Source of the DNA: Gracilibacillus halotolerans
GTDB lineage: Bacteria > Bacillota > Bacilli > Bacillales > Amphibacillaceae
Direction of reading: 5' to 3'
Assembly (NCBI RefSeq): GCF_014206945.1
Contig: NZ_JACHON010000001.1
Location: forward strand, 245,529 to 309,528
Length of the DNA stretch: 64,000 nucleotides
Positions 19,637 to 29,085 of this stretch are shown piece after piece (position 1 is the stretch's first letter; every line of letters starts with the position of its first letter). The notes beneath the pieces are model-generated. The model was not told the origin of the DNA and ran no database searches. It saw only the letters and a program-made list of their open reading frames with translations. Position numbers and translations under genes: made by a program.

Positions 19637-20680
19637 TTGAGTGATCGTAAACAAGCCTTAGATATGGCGTTAAAACAAATTGAAAAGCAATTCGGAAAAG
19701 GTTCCATTATGAAACTAGGAGAACAAGCTCAACAGAAAATGGCTACTGTTCCTAGTGGCTCTGTTGCTCTTGATGTTGCACTTGGTATAGGAGGATATCC
19801 ACGAGGTAGAATCGTTGAAATCTATGGACCAGAATCATCAGGTAAAACTACTGTTTCCTTGCATGCTATTGCGGAAGCGCAGCGTGCAGGTGGTCAAGCA
19901 GCGTTTATTGATGCAGAGCATGCATTGGATCCTGTTTACGCTAAGAATTTAGGGGTTAATGTCGATGAACTGTTACTATCTCAGCCAGATACAGGAGAAC
20001 AAGCTTTAGAAATTGCGGAAGCACTAGTACGTAGTGGTGCCGTTGATATACTAGTTATTGACTCTGTTGCAGCGCTCGTTCCTAAAGCCGAGATTGAAGG
20101 GGAGATGGGAGATGCGCACGTTGGTCTACAAGCGCGTCTTATGTCTCAAGCTTTAAGGAAATTATCTGGTGCGATTAATAAGTCAAAAACAATCGCGATA
20201 TTTATTAACCAAATTCGTGAAAAGGTCGGCATCATGTTCGGAAATCCGGAAACAACGCCAGGTGGTCGTGCATTGAAATTTTACTCTTCAGTTCGGTTAG
20301 AAGTAAGAAGAGCAGAAACATTAAAAATAGGAAATGAAATGGTCGGTAACCGTACAAAAGTAAAAGTGGTTAAGAATAAAGTGGCACCACCTTTTAAACA
20401 AGCGGAAGTTGACATCATGTATGGCGAAGGTATTTCTCGAGAAGGTGAAATCCTCGATATCGGTGCTGATTTAGATATTGTAGTTAAAAGTGGAGCATGG
20501 TATTCCTACAATAATGAGAAGCTAGGGCAAGGCCGTGAGAATGCAAAACTATTCCTACGTGAAAATCCAGAAATAGCTACTGAAATCTATGAAGCAATTA
20601 GAGATCATTACGGAATGGATGAGTCTGAAAAAAAAGAAGATAGTAGCGTCGAAGAACAAGAAGCTTTTCCGATAGATTAA
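19637..20680 (+). CDS. recA: Recombinase RecA
   Basis: 347 residues. RecA coats single-stranded DNA, drives strand exchange and triggers LexA self-cleavage. Walker A GPESSGKT at 64-71, the [20 protein letters not shown] block and [22 protein letters not shown] loop L2 are all conserved; an acidic tail ends the protein. TTG start at 19637 with AAGGAGGA six bases before. It has its own SOS-controlled promoter and its own terminator, so it is a single-gene unit. Confidence 0.99.
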   Translation: MSDRKQALDMALKQIEKQFGKGSIMKLGEQAQQKMATVPSGSVALDVALGIGGYPRGRIVEIYGPESSGKTTVSLHAIAEAQRAGGQAAFIDAEHALDPVYAKNLGVNVDELLLSQPDTGEQALEIAEALVRSGAVDILVIDSVAALVPKAEIEGEMGDAHVGLQARLMSQALRKLSGAINKSKTIAIFINQIREKVGIMFGNPETTPGGRALKFYSSVRLEVRRAETLKIGNEMVGNRTKVKVVKNKVAPPFKQAEVDIMYGEGISREGEILDIGADLDIVVKSGAWYSYNNEKLGQGRENAKLFLRENPEIATEIYEAIRDHYGMDESEKKEDSSVEEQEAFPID

Positions 20681-20694
20681 TAAATGAACGAACA

Positions 20695-20729
20695 AACGGC
20701 TTTAACGAATAGTTAAAGCCGTTTTTTAT
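20695..20729 (+). terminator. Terminator after recA
   Basis: AACGGCTTTAAC / GTTAAAGCCGTT stem with a 5-base loop and TTTTT tail. Confidence 0.9.
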
Positions 20730-20760
20730 TACATTCATAGAAGAAACATTTTTATTATTC

Positions 20761-21978
20761 TTAATCTAACGTTCCTTGTGGTCCAAAGAACTCATAATGA
20801 ATATTGTCAGGTTGTACATTCCACTTTAGCAACGACTTATTGATTGCTCTCATAAACCCTTCAGGGCCACAGAAAAAGAAGGATGCATCGTTTGTAGGTA
20901 GTATAGATTGAAGCCATGGTAAATCGATATACCCCACTTTATCACACAATTGAGGATGCTTTGTTTGTTCATATACTATGAAATAATGCACATTCTTATT
21001 ATTTGATGCAATTTCATGAATAATGTCTTTTAAACCATGGACCGATTCATTTTGTGCAGCATGTATAAAATAAATCTCGCGTTCTGGTTGCTGCTCCACT
21101 GCATATTCAAGCATGCTTGTTAACGGTGTAATCCCTACACCCCCACTTATCAAAACAAGAGGTTTAGTCGATTCATCAACAATAAAATATCCTGCAGGAG
21201 CACTTAACGATAATTGATCGCCAACATGTACTTGTTCATGTAAAAAGGTAGAAACAACACCATGTGGATTGCCATCTTTGCTATCTTCTCTTTTAACACT
21301 GATACGAAGGAATTCAGAATTTGGTTTATTCGATAGACTATAATGTCGCTGACAAGTATAAGGAACCCCAGGGATATTCACTTTCACTGTAATATATTGG
21401 CCTGGTTGGTAGTCAGGTAATATTCCCCCGTCTGTTGGTTTTAAATAAAAAGAAGTAATTACATCACTTTCTTGTACCTTATTGACTACATGAAAATCTC
21501 GATAGCCTATCCAATTTCCAGTCTCTAGTTTTGTTTTTTCGTACATTTCTTTCTCGATACTAATAAACACGTCTGCAATTACTCCATAAGCTTTCGCCCA
21601 AGCGTCAATTATATCATCCGTCGCTGCATCTCCAAGAACTTCTTTCATTGCTTTTAAAAGGTTTTCTCCTACAATTGGATAATGCTCAGGTTGGATATTT
21701 AAACTACGATGCTTATGGCCAATTTGTTTCACTACGGATAGGATTGCTTCTAAATTATCAATATTAGCTGCAGCCGCATATACGGCATTAGCCAACGCTT
21801 GAGGTTGCTTACCTTTTCTCTGATTCGATTGATTAAAAATGTTTTTGAGTTCTGGATGGTTTCGAAATAAAAGTTGATAAAAATGTTTTGTAATTTCTGC
21901 TCCGTGTTCTTCCAAGACAGGGACAGTACTTTTTACTATTCGTATTGTTTGTTCATCAAGTAAAGTAGCAGTTGACAA
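20761..21978 (-). CDS. hmp: Flavohemoprotein (nitric oxide dioxygenase) Hmp
   Basis: 405 residues from a TTG at 21978 (minus strand); AAGGAG lies 8 bases upstream, whereas the GTG at 21987 would touch the RBS. It oxidises NO to nitrate using O2 and NAD(P)H. An N-terminal globin (about 1-140, proximal His in IVGENLLKAMKEVLG-type helix context, HFYQLLFRNHPELKNIF) joins an FAD-binding reductase domain (RHYSLSN) and NAD domain (LISGGVGITPLTSMLEYA, FFFCGPEGFM). Placed between recA and rny, unlike B. subtilis, and divergent from nsrR with a shared regulatory region. Confidence 0.95.
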   Translation of the reverse strand: MSTATLLDEQTIRIVKSTVPVLEEHGAEITKHFYQLLFRNHPELKNIFNQSNQRKGKQPQALANAVYAAAANIDNLEAILSVVKQIGHKHRSLNIQPEHYPIVGENLLKAMKEVLGDAATDDIIDAWAKAYGVIADVFISIEKEMYEKTKLETGNWIGYRDFHVVNKVQESDVITSFYLKPTDGGILPDYQPGQYITVKVNIPGVPYTCQRHYSLSNKPNSEFLRISVKREDSKDGNPHGVVSTFLHEQVHVGDQLSLSAPAGYFIVDESTKPLVLISGGVGITPLTSMLEYAVEQQPEREIYFIHAAQNESVHGLKDIIHEIASNNKNVHYFIVYEQTKHPQLCDKVGYIDLPWLQSILPTNDASFFFCGPEGFMRAINKSLLKWNVQPDNIHYEFFGPQGTLD

Positions 21979-21990
21979 ATAAATCACTCC

Positions 21991-22019
21991 TTAAAGATGT
22001 ATTCTATATACACCTTTAA
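21991..22019. promoter_or_regulatory. NsrR-like operator at hmp
   Basis: A 29-base imperfect palindrome with arms TTAAAGATGTAT and ATACACCTTTAA. It resembles the AAGATGYATTTnAAATRCATCTT type of NsrR site, and it lies on the hmp transcription start, overlapping the -10. Confidence 0.7.
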
Positions 22020-22048
22020 TTTTACCTGTTAAAGTTAATCGTTTTCAA
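22019..22048 (-). promoter_or_regulatory. hmp promoter
   Basis: On the minus strand: TTGAAA (22048-22043), 18-base spacer, TAAAAT (22024-22019). Confidence 0.65.
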
Positions 22049-22141
22049 TAAGGTAATATGAGCATTCTTTGACAATTTCTTTACTAAATTGTGGCGGTAC
22101 CAATTAATTTTGAGTATGATAGGCTTAAGTGAGGGATGTGC

Positions 22142-22573
22142 ATGCGGCTAAAAAAATATACAGACTATGCCTTAAGAGTATTAATTTACACAGCTTCTTC
22201 AGAAGACAAAGTAAGTATTAAAGAAATCTCCGAATCTTTTTTTATATCTGCAGAACATATAAGAAAGGTAGTCCATCAGCTAAGTAAGCATGATTATATC
22301 GAAACTACTAGAGGTAGGAATGGGGGAATTCGGCTCCATAAGAACCCAGAAGATATCAATTTAGGAGAAGTTATCCGCCTGATGGAGAACGATTTTTATT
22401 TAGTAGAATGTTTTAATTGTGAAGTAAACCGCTGTATTTTAACTCCTTCATGTTCTCTTAGATCTATATTAGCTGATGCTACTCAAGCTTTTTTGACGGT
22501 ACTAGATCAATATACGTTAAAAGATTTGATTGTTAATAAAGAGGACTGGGAAGATTTGTTTAGAAATATGTAA
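22142..22573 (+). CDS. nsrR: NO-sensing Rrf2-family repressor NsrR
   Basis: 143 residues. Winged-helix Rrf2 regulator beginning MRLKKYTDYALRVLIY, the NsrR signature; TRGRNGGIRLHKNPEDINLGEVIR covers the wing. The three cluster cysteines are present as Cys90, Cys98 and Cys104 (ECFNCEVNRCILTPSC), spaced as in B. subtilis NsrR, plus an extra Cys93. NO attack on the Fe-S cluster should release repression of the divergent hmp. ATG 22142 is preferred over ATG 22136 because GAGGGA is at 22131-22136. Confidence 0.93.
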   Translation: MRLKKYTDYALRVLIYTASSEDKVSIKEISESFFISAEHIRKVVHQLSKHDYIETTRGRNGGIRLHKNPEDINLGEVIRLMENDFYLVECFNCEVNRCILTPSCSLRSILADATQAFLTVLDQYTLKDLIVNKEDWEDLFRNM

Positions 22574-22689
22574 ATCGTATAATTATATGAAATAATATAA
22601 TAAATCGAGGAGATCATTTATGTTTTTCTATTAAACAAAATATTATACATAAAACCATGGTAAATTCTCAAACGATGATGCATCTTACC

Positions 22690-22718
22690 TTGACAATAAT
22701 TGTAAGGATGTTTAGAAT
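22690..22718 (+). promoter_or_regulatory. rny promoter (sigma-A)
   Basis: TTGACA at 22690-22695, exactly 17 bases, TAGAAT at 22713-22718; a second TATAAT lies at 22725-22730. Confidence 0.75.
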
Positions 22719-22818
22719 TAATATGTATAATTTTTTTATACAACTCAACTAATTAATTATGTTCATGTAAATGCCGACTGTTAAGGGGTACAAGTTCATA
22801 GCAAGAGGAGGTGAAGAT

Positions 22819-24381
22819 ATGGAAACAATCTGGTTAGTTATCATCTCCATTTTGCTTACATTTGTCGGTATTGTTGTTGGTTATCTGATTCGTAAAAATA
22901 TTGCAGAGAAGAAAATTTCGAGTGCGGAAGAGTTAGCAAAACAAATCGTAGAAGAAGGCAATAAAAATGCAGAAGTAGCGAAAAAGGAAGCATTGTTGGA
23001 AGCGAAGGATGAAAATCATCAGCTTCGTCAACAAATGGACCAAGAGCTTCGTGAACGCCGATCAGAAATTCAGAAACTTGAAACTCGACTCCTGCAAAAG
23101 GAAGAGAATCTCAATCGAAAAGACCAAAATCTCGATAAACGAGAACAATCGTTAGAGAAAAAGGAAAGTTCGCTTACAGAAAAACAACAACAAATTGAAG
23201 AAATGGAAAGCAAAGTTGGAGTATTGTTAAGCGAGCAACAGGCAGAATTGGAGCGGATATCCGGTTTAACTACCGAACAGGCTAAACAGATTATTCTACA
23301 ACGTGTAGAGGAAGAGCTATCACATGAAACGGCACTAATGATTAAAGAAGCTGAAAACCGTGCGAAGGAAGAAGCTGATAAGAAAGCAAAGGGTATTTTA
23401 TCACTTGCTCTTCAACGTTGTGCTGCCGACCATGTAGCTGAAACTACTGTTTCCGTTGTAAACCTGCCTAATGATGAAATGAAGGGTCGTATCATAGGTA
23501 GGGAAGGAAGAAATATTCGAACATTGGAGACATTGACTGGTATTGATCTCATCATAGATGATACACCTGAAGCTGTCATTCTATCTGGTTTTGATCCTAT
23601 TCGTCGTGAAATTGCTAGAATAGCTTTAGAGAAATTGGTGCAAGATGGACGAATACACCCTGCCAGAATAGAAGAAATGGTAGATAAATCAAGGAAAGAA
23701 GTAGATGAACATATTCGAGAGTTTGGCGAGCAAGTAACTTTCGAAATGGGTGTTCATGGTCTTCATCCAGACTTGATTAAGATTCTAGGAAGATTAAAAT
23801 ATCGGACAAGCTACGGTCAGAATGTATTAAAGCACTCTACAGAAGTAGCCTACTTATCCGGACTGTTAGCTGCTGAGCTTGGCGAAGACGTTACACTTGC
23901 TCGTAGAGCGGGTCTACTTCATGACATAGGTAAAGCAATAGATCATGAGGTAGAAGGTAGTCATGTTGAGATTGGTAAAGAATTAGCAATTAAATACAAA
24001 GAAAATGAAGTCGTCATTAATGCTATTGCCTCTCACCATGGTGATGAGGAACCAACTTCAGTTCTTTCCGTTATTGTTGCAGCTGCGGATGCATTATCTG
24101 CTGCCCGACCAGGTGCAAGAAGCGAAACATTAGAAAACTACATTAAACGTCTAGAAAAGCTTGAGGAGATTTCAGAATCGTTTAGTGGAGTTGAAAAATC
24201 ATTCGCTATCCAAGCAGGTAGAGAAGTTCGTATTATTGTTAAACCTGATGAAATTGATGATGCTGAATCATCTAAGGTAGCAAGAGATATCCGTAAGCGA
24301 ATAGAGGAAGAATTAGACTACCCAGGTCATATAAAAGTAACAGTTATAAGAGAAACAAGATCTGTCGAATATGCAAAATAA
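22819..24381 (+). CDS. rny: Ribonuclease Y
   Basis: 520 residues, the same length as B. subtilis RNase Y. Membrane-anchored endoribonuclease that starts mRNA decay. One N-terminal membrane helix (about 4-24), a long charged coiled coil (30-200), a KH domain ([17 protein letters not shown]) and an HD domain whose HDIGK gives His368-Asp369. ATG 22819 is chosen because GAGGAGGTGA precedes it ideally; the upstream open frame is non-coding leader. Confidence 0.97.
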   Translation: METIWLVIISILLTFVGIVVGYLIRKNIAEKKISSAEELAKQIVEEGNKNAEVAKKEALLEAKDENHQLRQQMDQELRERRSEIQKLETRLLQKEENLNRKDQNLDKREQSLEKKESSLTEKQQQIEEMESKVGVLLSEQQAELERISGLTTEQAKQIILQRVEEELSHETALMIKEAENRAKEEADKKAKGILSLALQRCAADHVAETTVSVVNLPNDEMKGRIIGREGRNIRTLETLTGIDLIIDDTPEAVILSGFDPIRREIARIALEKLVQDGRIHPARIEEMVDKSRKEVDEHIREFGEQVTFEMGVHGLHPDLIKILGRLKYRTSYGQNVLKHSTEVAYLSGLLAAELGEDVTLARRAGLLHDIGKAIDHEVEGSHVEIGKELAIKYKENEVVINAIASHHGDEEPTSVLSVIVAAADALSAARPGARSETLENYIKRLEKLEEISESFSGVEKSFAIQAGREVRIIVKPDEIDDAESSKVARDIRKRIEEELDYPGHIKVTVIRETRSVEYAK

Positions 24382-24420
24382 GAATTCAGATAGATTCTTT
24401 CGAATTAAATGAAAAGCAAA

Positions 24421-24460
24421 AAGGCTCCAATCGTTAAGAATGAATGATTGGAGCTTTTTT
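24421..24460 (+). terminator. Terminator after rny
   Basis: AAGGCTCCAATC / GATTGGAGCTTT stem (one G-U pair) with 13-base loop and TTTTTT tail. Confidence 0.88.
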
Positions 24461-24534
24461 ATGTTCCATCTAAAAATTGAATTTGCAGTTTAAAATCAAT
24501 GGATTATGTAGTTGATTCCAGTTATTTAGTCTTT

Positions 24535-24562
24535 TTGACATTTGCAATTCAGTATGTAAAAC
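24535..24562 (+). promoter_or_regulatory. Candidate ymdB promoter
   Basis: TTGACA at 24535-24540, 16-base spacer, TAAAAC at 24557-24562. Confidence 0.5.
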
Positions 24563-24594
24563 TATGAATAGCTAACATAGAAAGGTAGGAACCA

Positions 24595-25392
24595 ATGCGG
24601 ATTTTATTTATTGGAGATGTTGTTGGATCACCCGGAAGAGATATGGTCCAATACTATTTACCCAAACTAAAACAAAAGTATAACCCAGCAATTACTATTA
24701 TTAACGGAGAGAATGCGGCAGCCGGCAAGGGTATTACCGAAAAAATTTACAAGAATTTACTTGAGTGGGGTGCCCAAGCTATTACAATGGGTAACCACAC
24801 ATGGGACAAACGCGAAATCTTTTCCTTTATTGATGATGCCAAATATATGGTGCGACCGGGAAATTTACCGCCAGAGACACCTGGGAATGATATTGTCTAT
24901 ATCAAATCGAATCAACAAGAAATTGCGGTCATTAACCTTTTAGGAAGAACGTTTATGCAACCTGTAGACGATCCTTTCAGAATAGCTGACGAGCTCATAG
25001 CACAAGCGAAAAAACGGACGAATCTTATTTTTTTAGATTTCCATGCAGAAGCTACTAGTGAAAAACAAGCGTTAGGCTGGTATCTAGATGGAAAAGTCAG
25101 TGTAGTTGTCGGGACGCATACCCATGTTCAAACGGCGGATGAACGAATTTTACCAAAAGGTACTGCCTATATTACGGATTCAGGGATGACAGGACCATAT
25201 GATGGTATTTTAGGAATGGAACGAGAAGCTGTATTGAAAAAGTTTATGACTGGATTACCAGTACGTTTTGAAGTCCCTAAAGAAGGAAGAAATCAATTAA
25301 GTGGAGTCCTATTTGACGTGAATCCCGAAACTGGAAAAGCAATAAAAATTACTCGAATTCTTATTAATGACGATAAGCCTTTGTTAGACTAA
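24595..25392 (+). CDS. ymdB: YmdB metallophosphodiesterase
   Basis: 265 residues, the usual length. Calcineurin-like phosphodiesterase of the YmdB group, which hydrolyses 2',3'-cyclic nucleotides and affects biofilm/motility choice in B. subtilis. Metal-binding motifs are seen in order: FIGDVVGSPGRD (start), INGENAAAGKGIT, MGNHTWDKREI, DFHAEATSEKQALG and GTHTHVQTAD. Follows rny as in other Bacillaceae, but with its own promoter after a terminator. Confidence 0.95.
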   Translation: MRILFIGDVVGSPGRDMVQYYLPKLKQKYNPAITIINGENAAAGKGITEKIYKNLLEWGAQAITMGNHTWDKREIFSFIDDAKYMVRPGNLPPETPGNDIVYIKSNQQEIAVINLLGRTFMQPVDDPFRIADELIAQAKKRTNLIFLDFHAEATSEKQALGWYLDGKVSVVVGTHTHVQTADERILPKGTAYITDSGMTGPYDGILGMEREAVLKKFMTGLPVRFEVPKEGRNQLSGVLFDVNPETGKAIKITRILINDDKPLLD

Positions 25393-25440
25393 TTTAGTGA
25401 ATACATTTCTTGGTTAACACCTTCTTCCCCGTACTAATAA

Positions 25441-25469
25441 ATAGGAATATCTTTCATATTATTGAATAT
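25441..25469 (+). promoter_or_regulatory. Sigma-H promoter of spoVS
   Basis: ATAGGAATA (25441-25449), 11-base spacer, ATTGAATAT (25461-25469) agree at every defined position with the sigma-H consensus RnAGGAwWW-11/12-RnnGAATww. spoVS is sigma-H dependent in B. subtilis. Confidence 0.85.
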
Positions 25470-25513
25470 AGTTAAAGTGGGAATGACAATAGCAATTGAA
25501 GGAGGTACCAGGA

Positions 25514-25774
25514 ATGGATATATTAAAAGTTTCAGCTAAATCAAATCCAAATTCTGTAGCAGGCGCACTTGCAAACGTACTACGTGAACGAGGTTCAGCA
25601 GAGATACAAGCTATTGGTGCGGGTGCACTGAATCAAGCGATAAAAGCCGTCGCTATTTCTCGAGGTTTCGTAGCTCCAAGTGGTGTAGATCTCATTTGTG
25701 TTCCAGCATTTACAGATATCATGATTGATAATGAAGAACGTACTGCTATTAAATTAATAGTAGAGCCTAGATAA
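25514..25774 (+). CDS. spoVS: Stage V sporulation protein S
   Basis: 86 residues, exactly the family length, beginning MDILKVSAKSNPNSVAGALA. A small Alba-like nucleic-acid-binding fold protein that affects spore coat assembly and septation. ATG 25514 follows AAGGAGGT by 7 bases. Preceded by a perfect sigma-H promoter and followed by a terminator, so it is a monocistronic sporulation unit. Confidence 0.97.
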   Translation: MDILKVSAKSNPNSVAGALANVLRERGSAEIQAIGAGALNQAIKAVAISRGFVAPSGVDLICVPAFTDIMIDNEERTAIKLIVEPR

Positions 25775-25787
25775 TAGCAGAATCACT

Positions 25788-25815
25788 ACCTGTTTGTTTA
25801 TACAAGCAGGTTTTT
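25788..25815 (+). terminator. Terminator after spoVS
   Basis: ACCTGTTTG / CAAGCAGGT stem with one G-U pair, then TTTTT. Confidence 0.85.
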
Positions 25816-25866
25816 CTATCTTTTCATGTATTTACTTGTTGAATCTTAAAAAGAAAGAGTGAGTTC

Positions 25867-26784
25867 ATGTTAATTGATTGTCACTGTGATGCTCTTTATA
25901 AAATGTGGTCTAACGGAGCTTCGTTTCGGAATGATCCTTATTTGGCTGTAAATTACGAAAGATGGATGCAAAGTAATGTTAAGGTACAATGTTTTGCTAT
26001 TTTCGTGCCCTCTGAAGTACCACAACAGGAGAAATTTAGAGTTGCACTTGAGATGGCTCAACTTTTTTATGAAGAAATTCTGAAACCTCATTCAAATATA
26101 CGCCAAATTGTAACTAAAACAGATATCTTGGATCTAAAGGAAAACGAGCGTGGAGCAATGCTTACGCTTGAAGGATTAGATTGTATTGGAGAAGATATAA
26201 CAAAACTTAAGAAATTAGTGAGCATAGGAGTGCGCATGGTAGGTTTATCTTGGAACTACCGAAATAAGGTGGTTGATGGAATATTAGAGCCAGAAAATAG
26301 AGGTCTTTCTAGATTTGGTCATTCGGTAGTTAGCTATCTAAATGAGCAAAGCATATGGGTAGATCTGTCCCATATTTCCTTGAAAGGGTTTGACGATGTT
26401 ATCAACCAAGCTATTTATCCAATCGCATCACATTCTAACGTATATCCTATTACTCCACATACTCGAAATTTACGAAAATATCAAATTGATCAGATAATAA
26501 AAAAGAATGGATTGATAGGGGTCACGTACGTAACAGATTTTTTAACGTTAAAAGATTATGCAACATTAGAAGATTTAATCGAGCATATACGTTATTTAAT
26601 TGAATATGGTGCAGAAAATCACATCGTATTAGGGTCCGATTTTGACGGAACAGATTATCTTATAAGAGAAGTTCCGACAATAGATAAAGTGTCTCTAGTC
26701 GTAAATGAATTGGAGAGAAATTTTAATAAAGAAATTGTGGACAAAATTTGTTTTGAGAATTTCCTTCGTACGTTCCCTTCGTAA
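25867..26784 (+). CDS. Membrane dipeptidase, peptidase family M19
   Basis: 305 residues, close to the family's 300-330. Zinc dipeptidase (renal dipeptidase-like): the HxD start motif IDCHCDALYKMW, catalytic-region LTLEGLDCIG (bridging Glu), VDLSHISLKGFDDV, ASHSNVYPITPHTRNL and LGSDFDGTD are all present. Substrate is unknown; members cleave dipeptides, some with D-residues. It lies where B. subtilis has tdh-kbl. No signal peptide, so likely cytoplasmic. Codon use looks like its neighbours. Confidence 0.9.
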   Translation: MLIDCHCDALYKMWSNGASFRNDPYLAVNYERWMQSNVKVQCFAIFVPSEVPQQEKFRVALEMAQLFYEEILKPHSNIRQIVTKTDILDLKENERGAMLTLEGLDCIGEDITKLKKLVSIGVRMVGLSWNYRNKVVDGILEPENRGLSRFGHSVVSYLNEQSIWVDLSHISLKGFDDVINQAIYPIASHSNVYPITPHTRNLRKYQIDQIIKKNGLIGVTYVTDFLTLKDYATLEDLIEHIRYLIEYGAENHIVLGSDFDGTDYLIREVPTIDKVSLVVNELERNFNKEIVDKICFENFLRTFPS

Positions 26785-26858
26785 TTGGTCTTTGTAATTC
26801 TATATAAAATCCCCTATAATAGATGAAGAAGTTTGCTGACTTGAAAGGAGTACAAATA

Positions 26859-28436
26859 ATGAACGAAAAACAGCGTCTAGAATCCGAACAAATTACTACT
26901 ACTCATTCATCGGACGTAAAATCCGAAGTGGATGAAAATCTAGATCGCCTAAAAAATATGTCTAGTGATGAATTAATCTCTAAATACTTCCAAACTACAT
27001 ATGAAGTGCCTGATTTAAAAAAGGCTAGAAGTCGTAGAAAGAAAGATGTAGATATTCATTATGATTTTGATATAGCTGAAGAATTTAGAGGGCTTGGACA
27101 AGGGAAGAAATTCCTAATTCGTACATATGGTTGTCAAATGAACGCACATGATACAGAAGTGATGGCAGGTATTTTAATGCAAATGGGTTATGCGCCAACA
27201 GAAGTCACCGAAGAAGCAGATATTATTTTACTAAATACGTGCGCGATTCGGGAGAATGCGGAAAATAAAGTATTCGGAGAAATCGGTCACTTGAAACCAT
27301 TAAAGTTGGAAAAGCCAGACCTAATTCTTGGTGTTTGTGGATGTATGTCGCAGGAAGAATCTGTTGTAAATCGTATATTGAAAAAGCATCCACATATCGA
27401 TTTAATTTTCGGTACGCACAATATTCACCGTTTACCAAACTTAGTTAGTGAAGCCCAGTTCTCTAAAGAAATGGTAGTAGAAGTATGGTCCAAAGAAGGA
27501 GATATCATTGAAAATCTCCCGAAAGCACGAAAAGGTAAAATAAAAGCATGGGTAAACATTATGTATGGTTGCGATAAGTTCTGTACGTACTGTATAGTTC
27601 CATATACACGAGGTAAGGAAAGAAGTAGACTTCCGGAAGATATTATTCAAGAAGTTCGTCATTTAGCAGCCCAAGGGTATAAAGAAATTACTCTACTTGG
27701 CCAAAATGTAAATGCATATGGTAAAGACTTGGATATAGATTATCGACTAGGTGATCTTATGGATGAATTACGTAAAATTGATATACCTAGAATTCGATTT
27801 ACAACTTCACACCCAAGAGATTTTGATGATCATTTAATCGAAGTATTAGCTAAGGGTGGCAATTTAGTAGATCATATCCACTTACCAGTTCAGTCTGGTA
27901 GCTCAGATATTTTACGTGTCATGGCTCGTCGATATACACGGGAGGATTACCTAGAATTAGTAAGAAAGATTAGAGCAGCGATCCCGAATGTTACATTAAC
28001 GACAGATATTATCGTTGGATTTCCAAATGAAACAGAAGAGCAATTCCAGGAAACATTATCTTTAGTAGAAGAAGTTGGTTTTGAAGCTGCCTACACGTAT
28101 ATTTACTCTCCACGTGAAGGGACACCTTCAGCAAGATGGGAAGACAATGTGTCAATGGAAGAAAAGAAAGAACGATTACAACGACTAAACAAATTAGTTA
28201 ATGAAAAATCAGCAGAATCTATGAAGAACTATGTTGGTAAAACCGTCAAGGTACTAGTCGAAGGGGAAAGTAAAAAGGATCCTGATGTACTCTCCGGTTA
28301 TACAGAGAAAAGTAAATTAGTAAACTTTCGAGCACCTAAGTCAGTAATTGGGCAAATAGTAGAAGTGAAAATAGTAAACGCAAAAACATGGACGCTAGAC
28401 GGGGAATTGGTTGAAGCGGCAGTTGAGGTGAATTAA
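26859..28436 (+). CDS. miaB: tRNA-2-methylthio-N6-isopentenyladenosine synthase MiaB
   Basis: 525 residues. Radical-SAM methylthiotransferase modifying A37 of tRNAs that miaA (also in this window) has isopentenylated. N-terminal UPF0004 domain with cluster Cys92, Cys128 and Cys162; radical-SAM CDKFCTYC at 238-245; a C-terminal TRAM domain (about 450-515). A long charged N-terminal extension (1-75) is usual in Bacillaceae. ATG 26859 follows GAAAGGAG. The stop abuts ymcA. Confidence 0.96.
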   Translation: MNEKQRLESEQITTTHSSDVKSEVDENLDRLKNMSSDELISKYFQTTYEVPDLKKARSRRKKDVDIHYDFDIAEEFRGLGQGKKFLIRTYGCQMNAHDTEVMAGILMQMGYAPTEVTEEADIILLNTCAIRENAENKVFGEIGHLKPLKLEKPDLILGVCGCMSQEESVVNRILKKHPHIDLIFGTHNIHRLPNLVSEAQFSKEMVVEVWSKEGDIIENLPKARKGKIKAWVNIMYGCDKFCTYCIVPYTRGKERSRLPEDIIQEVRHLAAQGYKEITLLGQNVNAYGKDLDIDYRLGDLMDELRKIDIPRIRFTTSHPRDFDDHLIEVLAKGGNLVDHIHLPVQSGSSDILRVMARRYTREDYLELVRKIRAAIPNVTLTTDIIVGFPNETEEQFQETLSLVEEVGFEAAYTYIYSPREGTPSARWEDNVSMEEKKERLQRLNKLVNEKSAESMKNYVGKTVKVLVEGESKKDPDVLSGYTEKSKLVNFRAPKSVIGQIVEVKIVNAKTWTLDGELVEAAVEVN

Positions 28437-28859
28437 ATGGCAAAATATACAAAAGCAGAAGTATTAGAAAAAGCACATAAATTAGCTGATATGATGGCTA
28501 ATATGGAAGAAATAGATCGCTTTAAGCAATTAGAAGCAAAGTTAAATGAAAATCAAAAAGTACAAGCCAATATTAAAAAGATAAAAGCTCTACAAAAACA
28601 AGCAGTTAATTTCCAAGCTTATGGTAAAGAAGAAGCACTTAAAAAAGTTGAAGCTGAACTTGACCGTTTACAGAAGGAAATCGATGAAATTCCAATTGTA
28701 CAAGAATTTAAAGATTCACAAGTAGTTATTAATGATTTATTACAGCTAGTAAGTAATACAATTGCTCGTGAAATAACAAATGAAATTATTCGCTCTACAG
28801 GTGGTAATGTTTTACATGGAGAAACAGGATCTAAAAGACAACAAACCTTCTCTAACTAA
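28437..28859 (+). CDS. ymcA: YmcA/RicA family regulator of RNA processing
   Basis: 140 residues, starting on the base after the miaB stop with its RBS GAGGTGA inside miaB. RicA works with YlbF (RicF) and YaaT (RicT) to promote RNase Y-dependent mRNA maturation, competence, sporulation and biofilm formation. The helical YlbF/YmcA domain (KIKALQKQAVNFQAY ... IPIVQEFKDSQVVINDLLQLV) is clear. Odd point: the protein has no cysteine at all, and its tail (GSKRQQTFSN) ends before the C-terminal cysteine found in B. subtilis RicA. Confidence 0.93.
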   Translation: MAKYTKAEVLEKAHKLADMMANMEEIDRFKQLEAKLNENQKVQANIKKIKALQKQAVNFQAYGKEEALKKVEAELDRLQKEIDEIPIVQEFKDSQVVINDLLQLVSNTIAREITNEIIRSTGGNVLHGETGSKRQQTFSN

Positions 28860-28884
28860 GCATACGATCTGATTGGATTTACAT

Positions 28885-28930
28885 GACTCTGAATGACCGA
28901 TATTCTGTCGGTACCATTCGGAGTTTTTTT
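28885..28930 (+). terminator. Terminator after ymcA
   Basis: ACTCTGAATG / CATTCGGAGT outer stem enclosing a smaller CCGA/TCGG hairpin, followed by seven T residues. Confidence 0.82.
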
Positions 28931-28955
28931 CTATAAAAGTCCACTAAACGGAATA

Positions 28956-28984
28956 CACACCTCCCTGGGCATATGCATAGGATA
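28956..28984 (+). promoter_or_regulatory. Sigma-K promoter of cotE
   Basis: CACA (28956-28959), 16-base spacer, CATAGGATA (28976-28984), matching mACm-16/17-CATAnnnTA. B. subtilis cotE also has a sigma-K promoter. Confidence 0.65.
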
Positions 28985-28996
28985 AATTAGAATCTA

Positions 28997-29032
28997 AGAG
29001 TGCCTATTTAAAAAATAAACAACAAGCACTCT
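28997..29032 (+). promoter_or_regulatory. Leader hairpin upstream of cotE
   Basis: AGAGTGC (28997-29003) pairs with GCACTCT (29026-29032) around an AT-rich 22-base loop, placed just after the predicted cotE start of transcription. Role unknown. Confidence 0.4.
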
Positions 29033-29085
29033 AGGTGAATATCTTGCATATGATGGAGAAGAAACGAGAGGGAGGTTATGAGCCT

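Noticed and set aside
22608-22635. RBS-like GAGGAG followed by ATG TTT TTC TAT TAA upstream of rny
   Set aside because: Only four codons; more likely chance in an AT-rich leader than a regulatory peptide.
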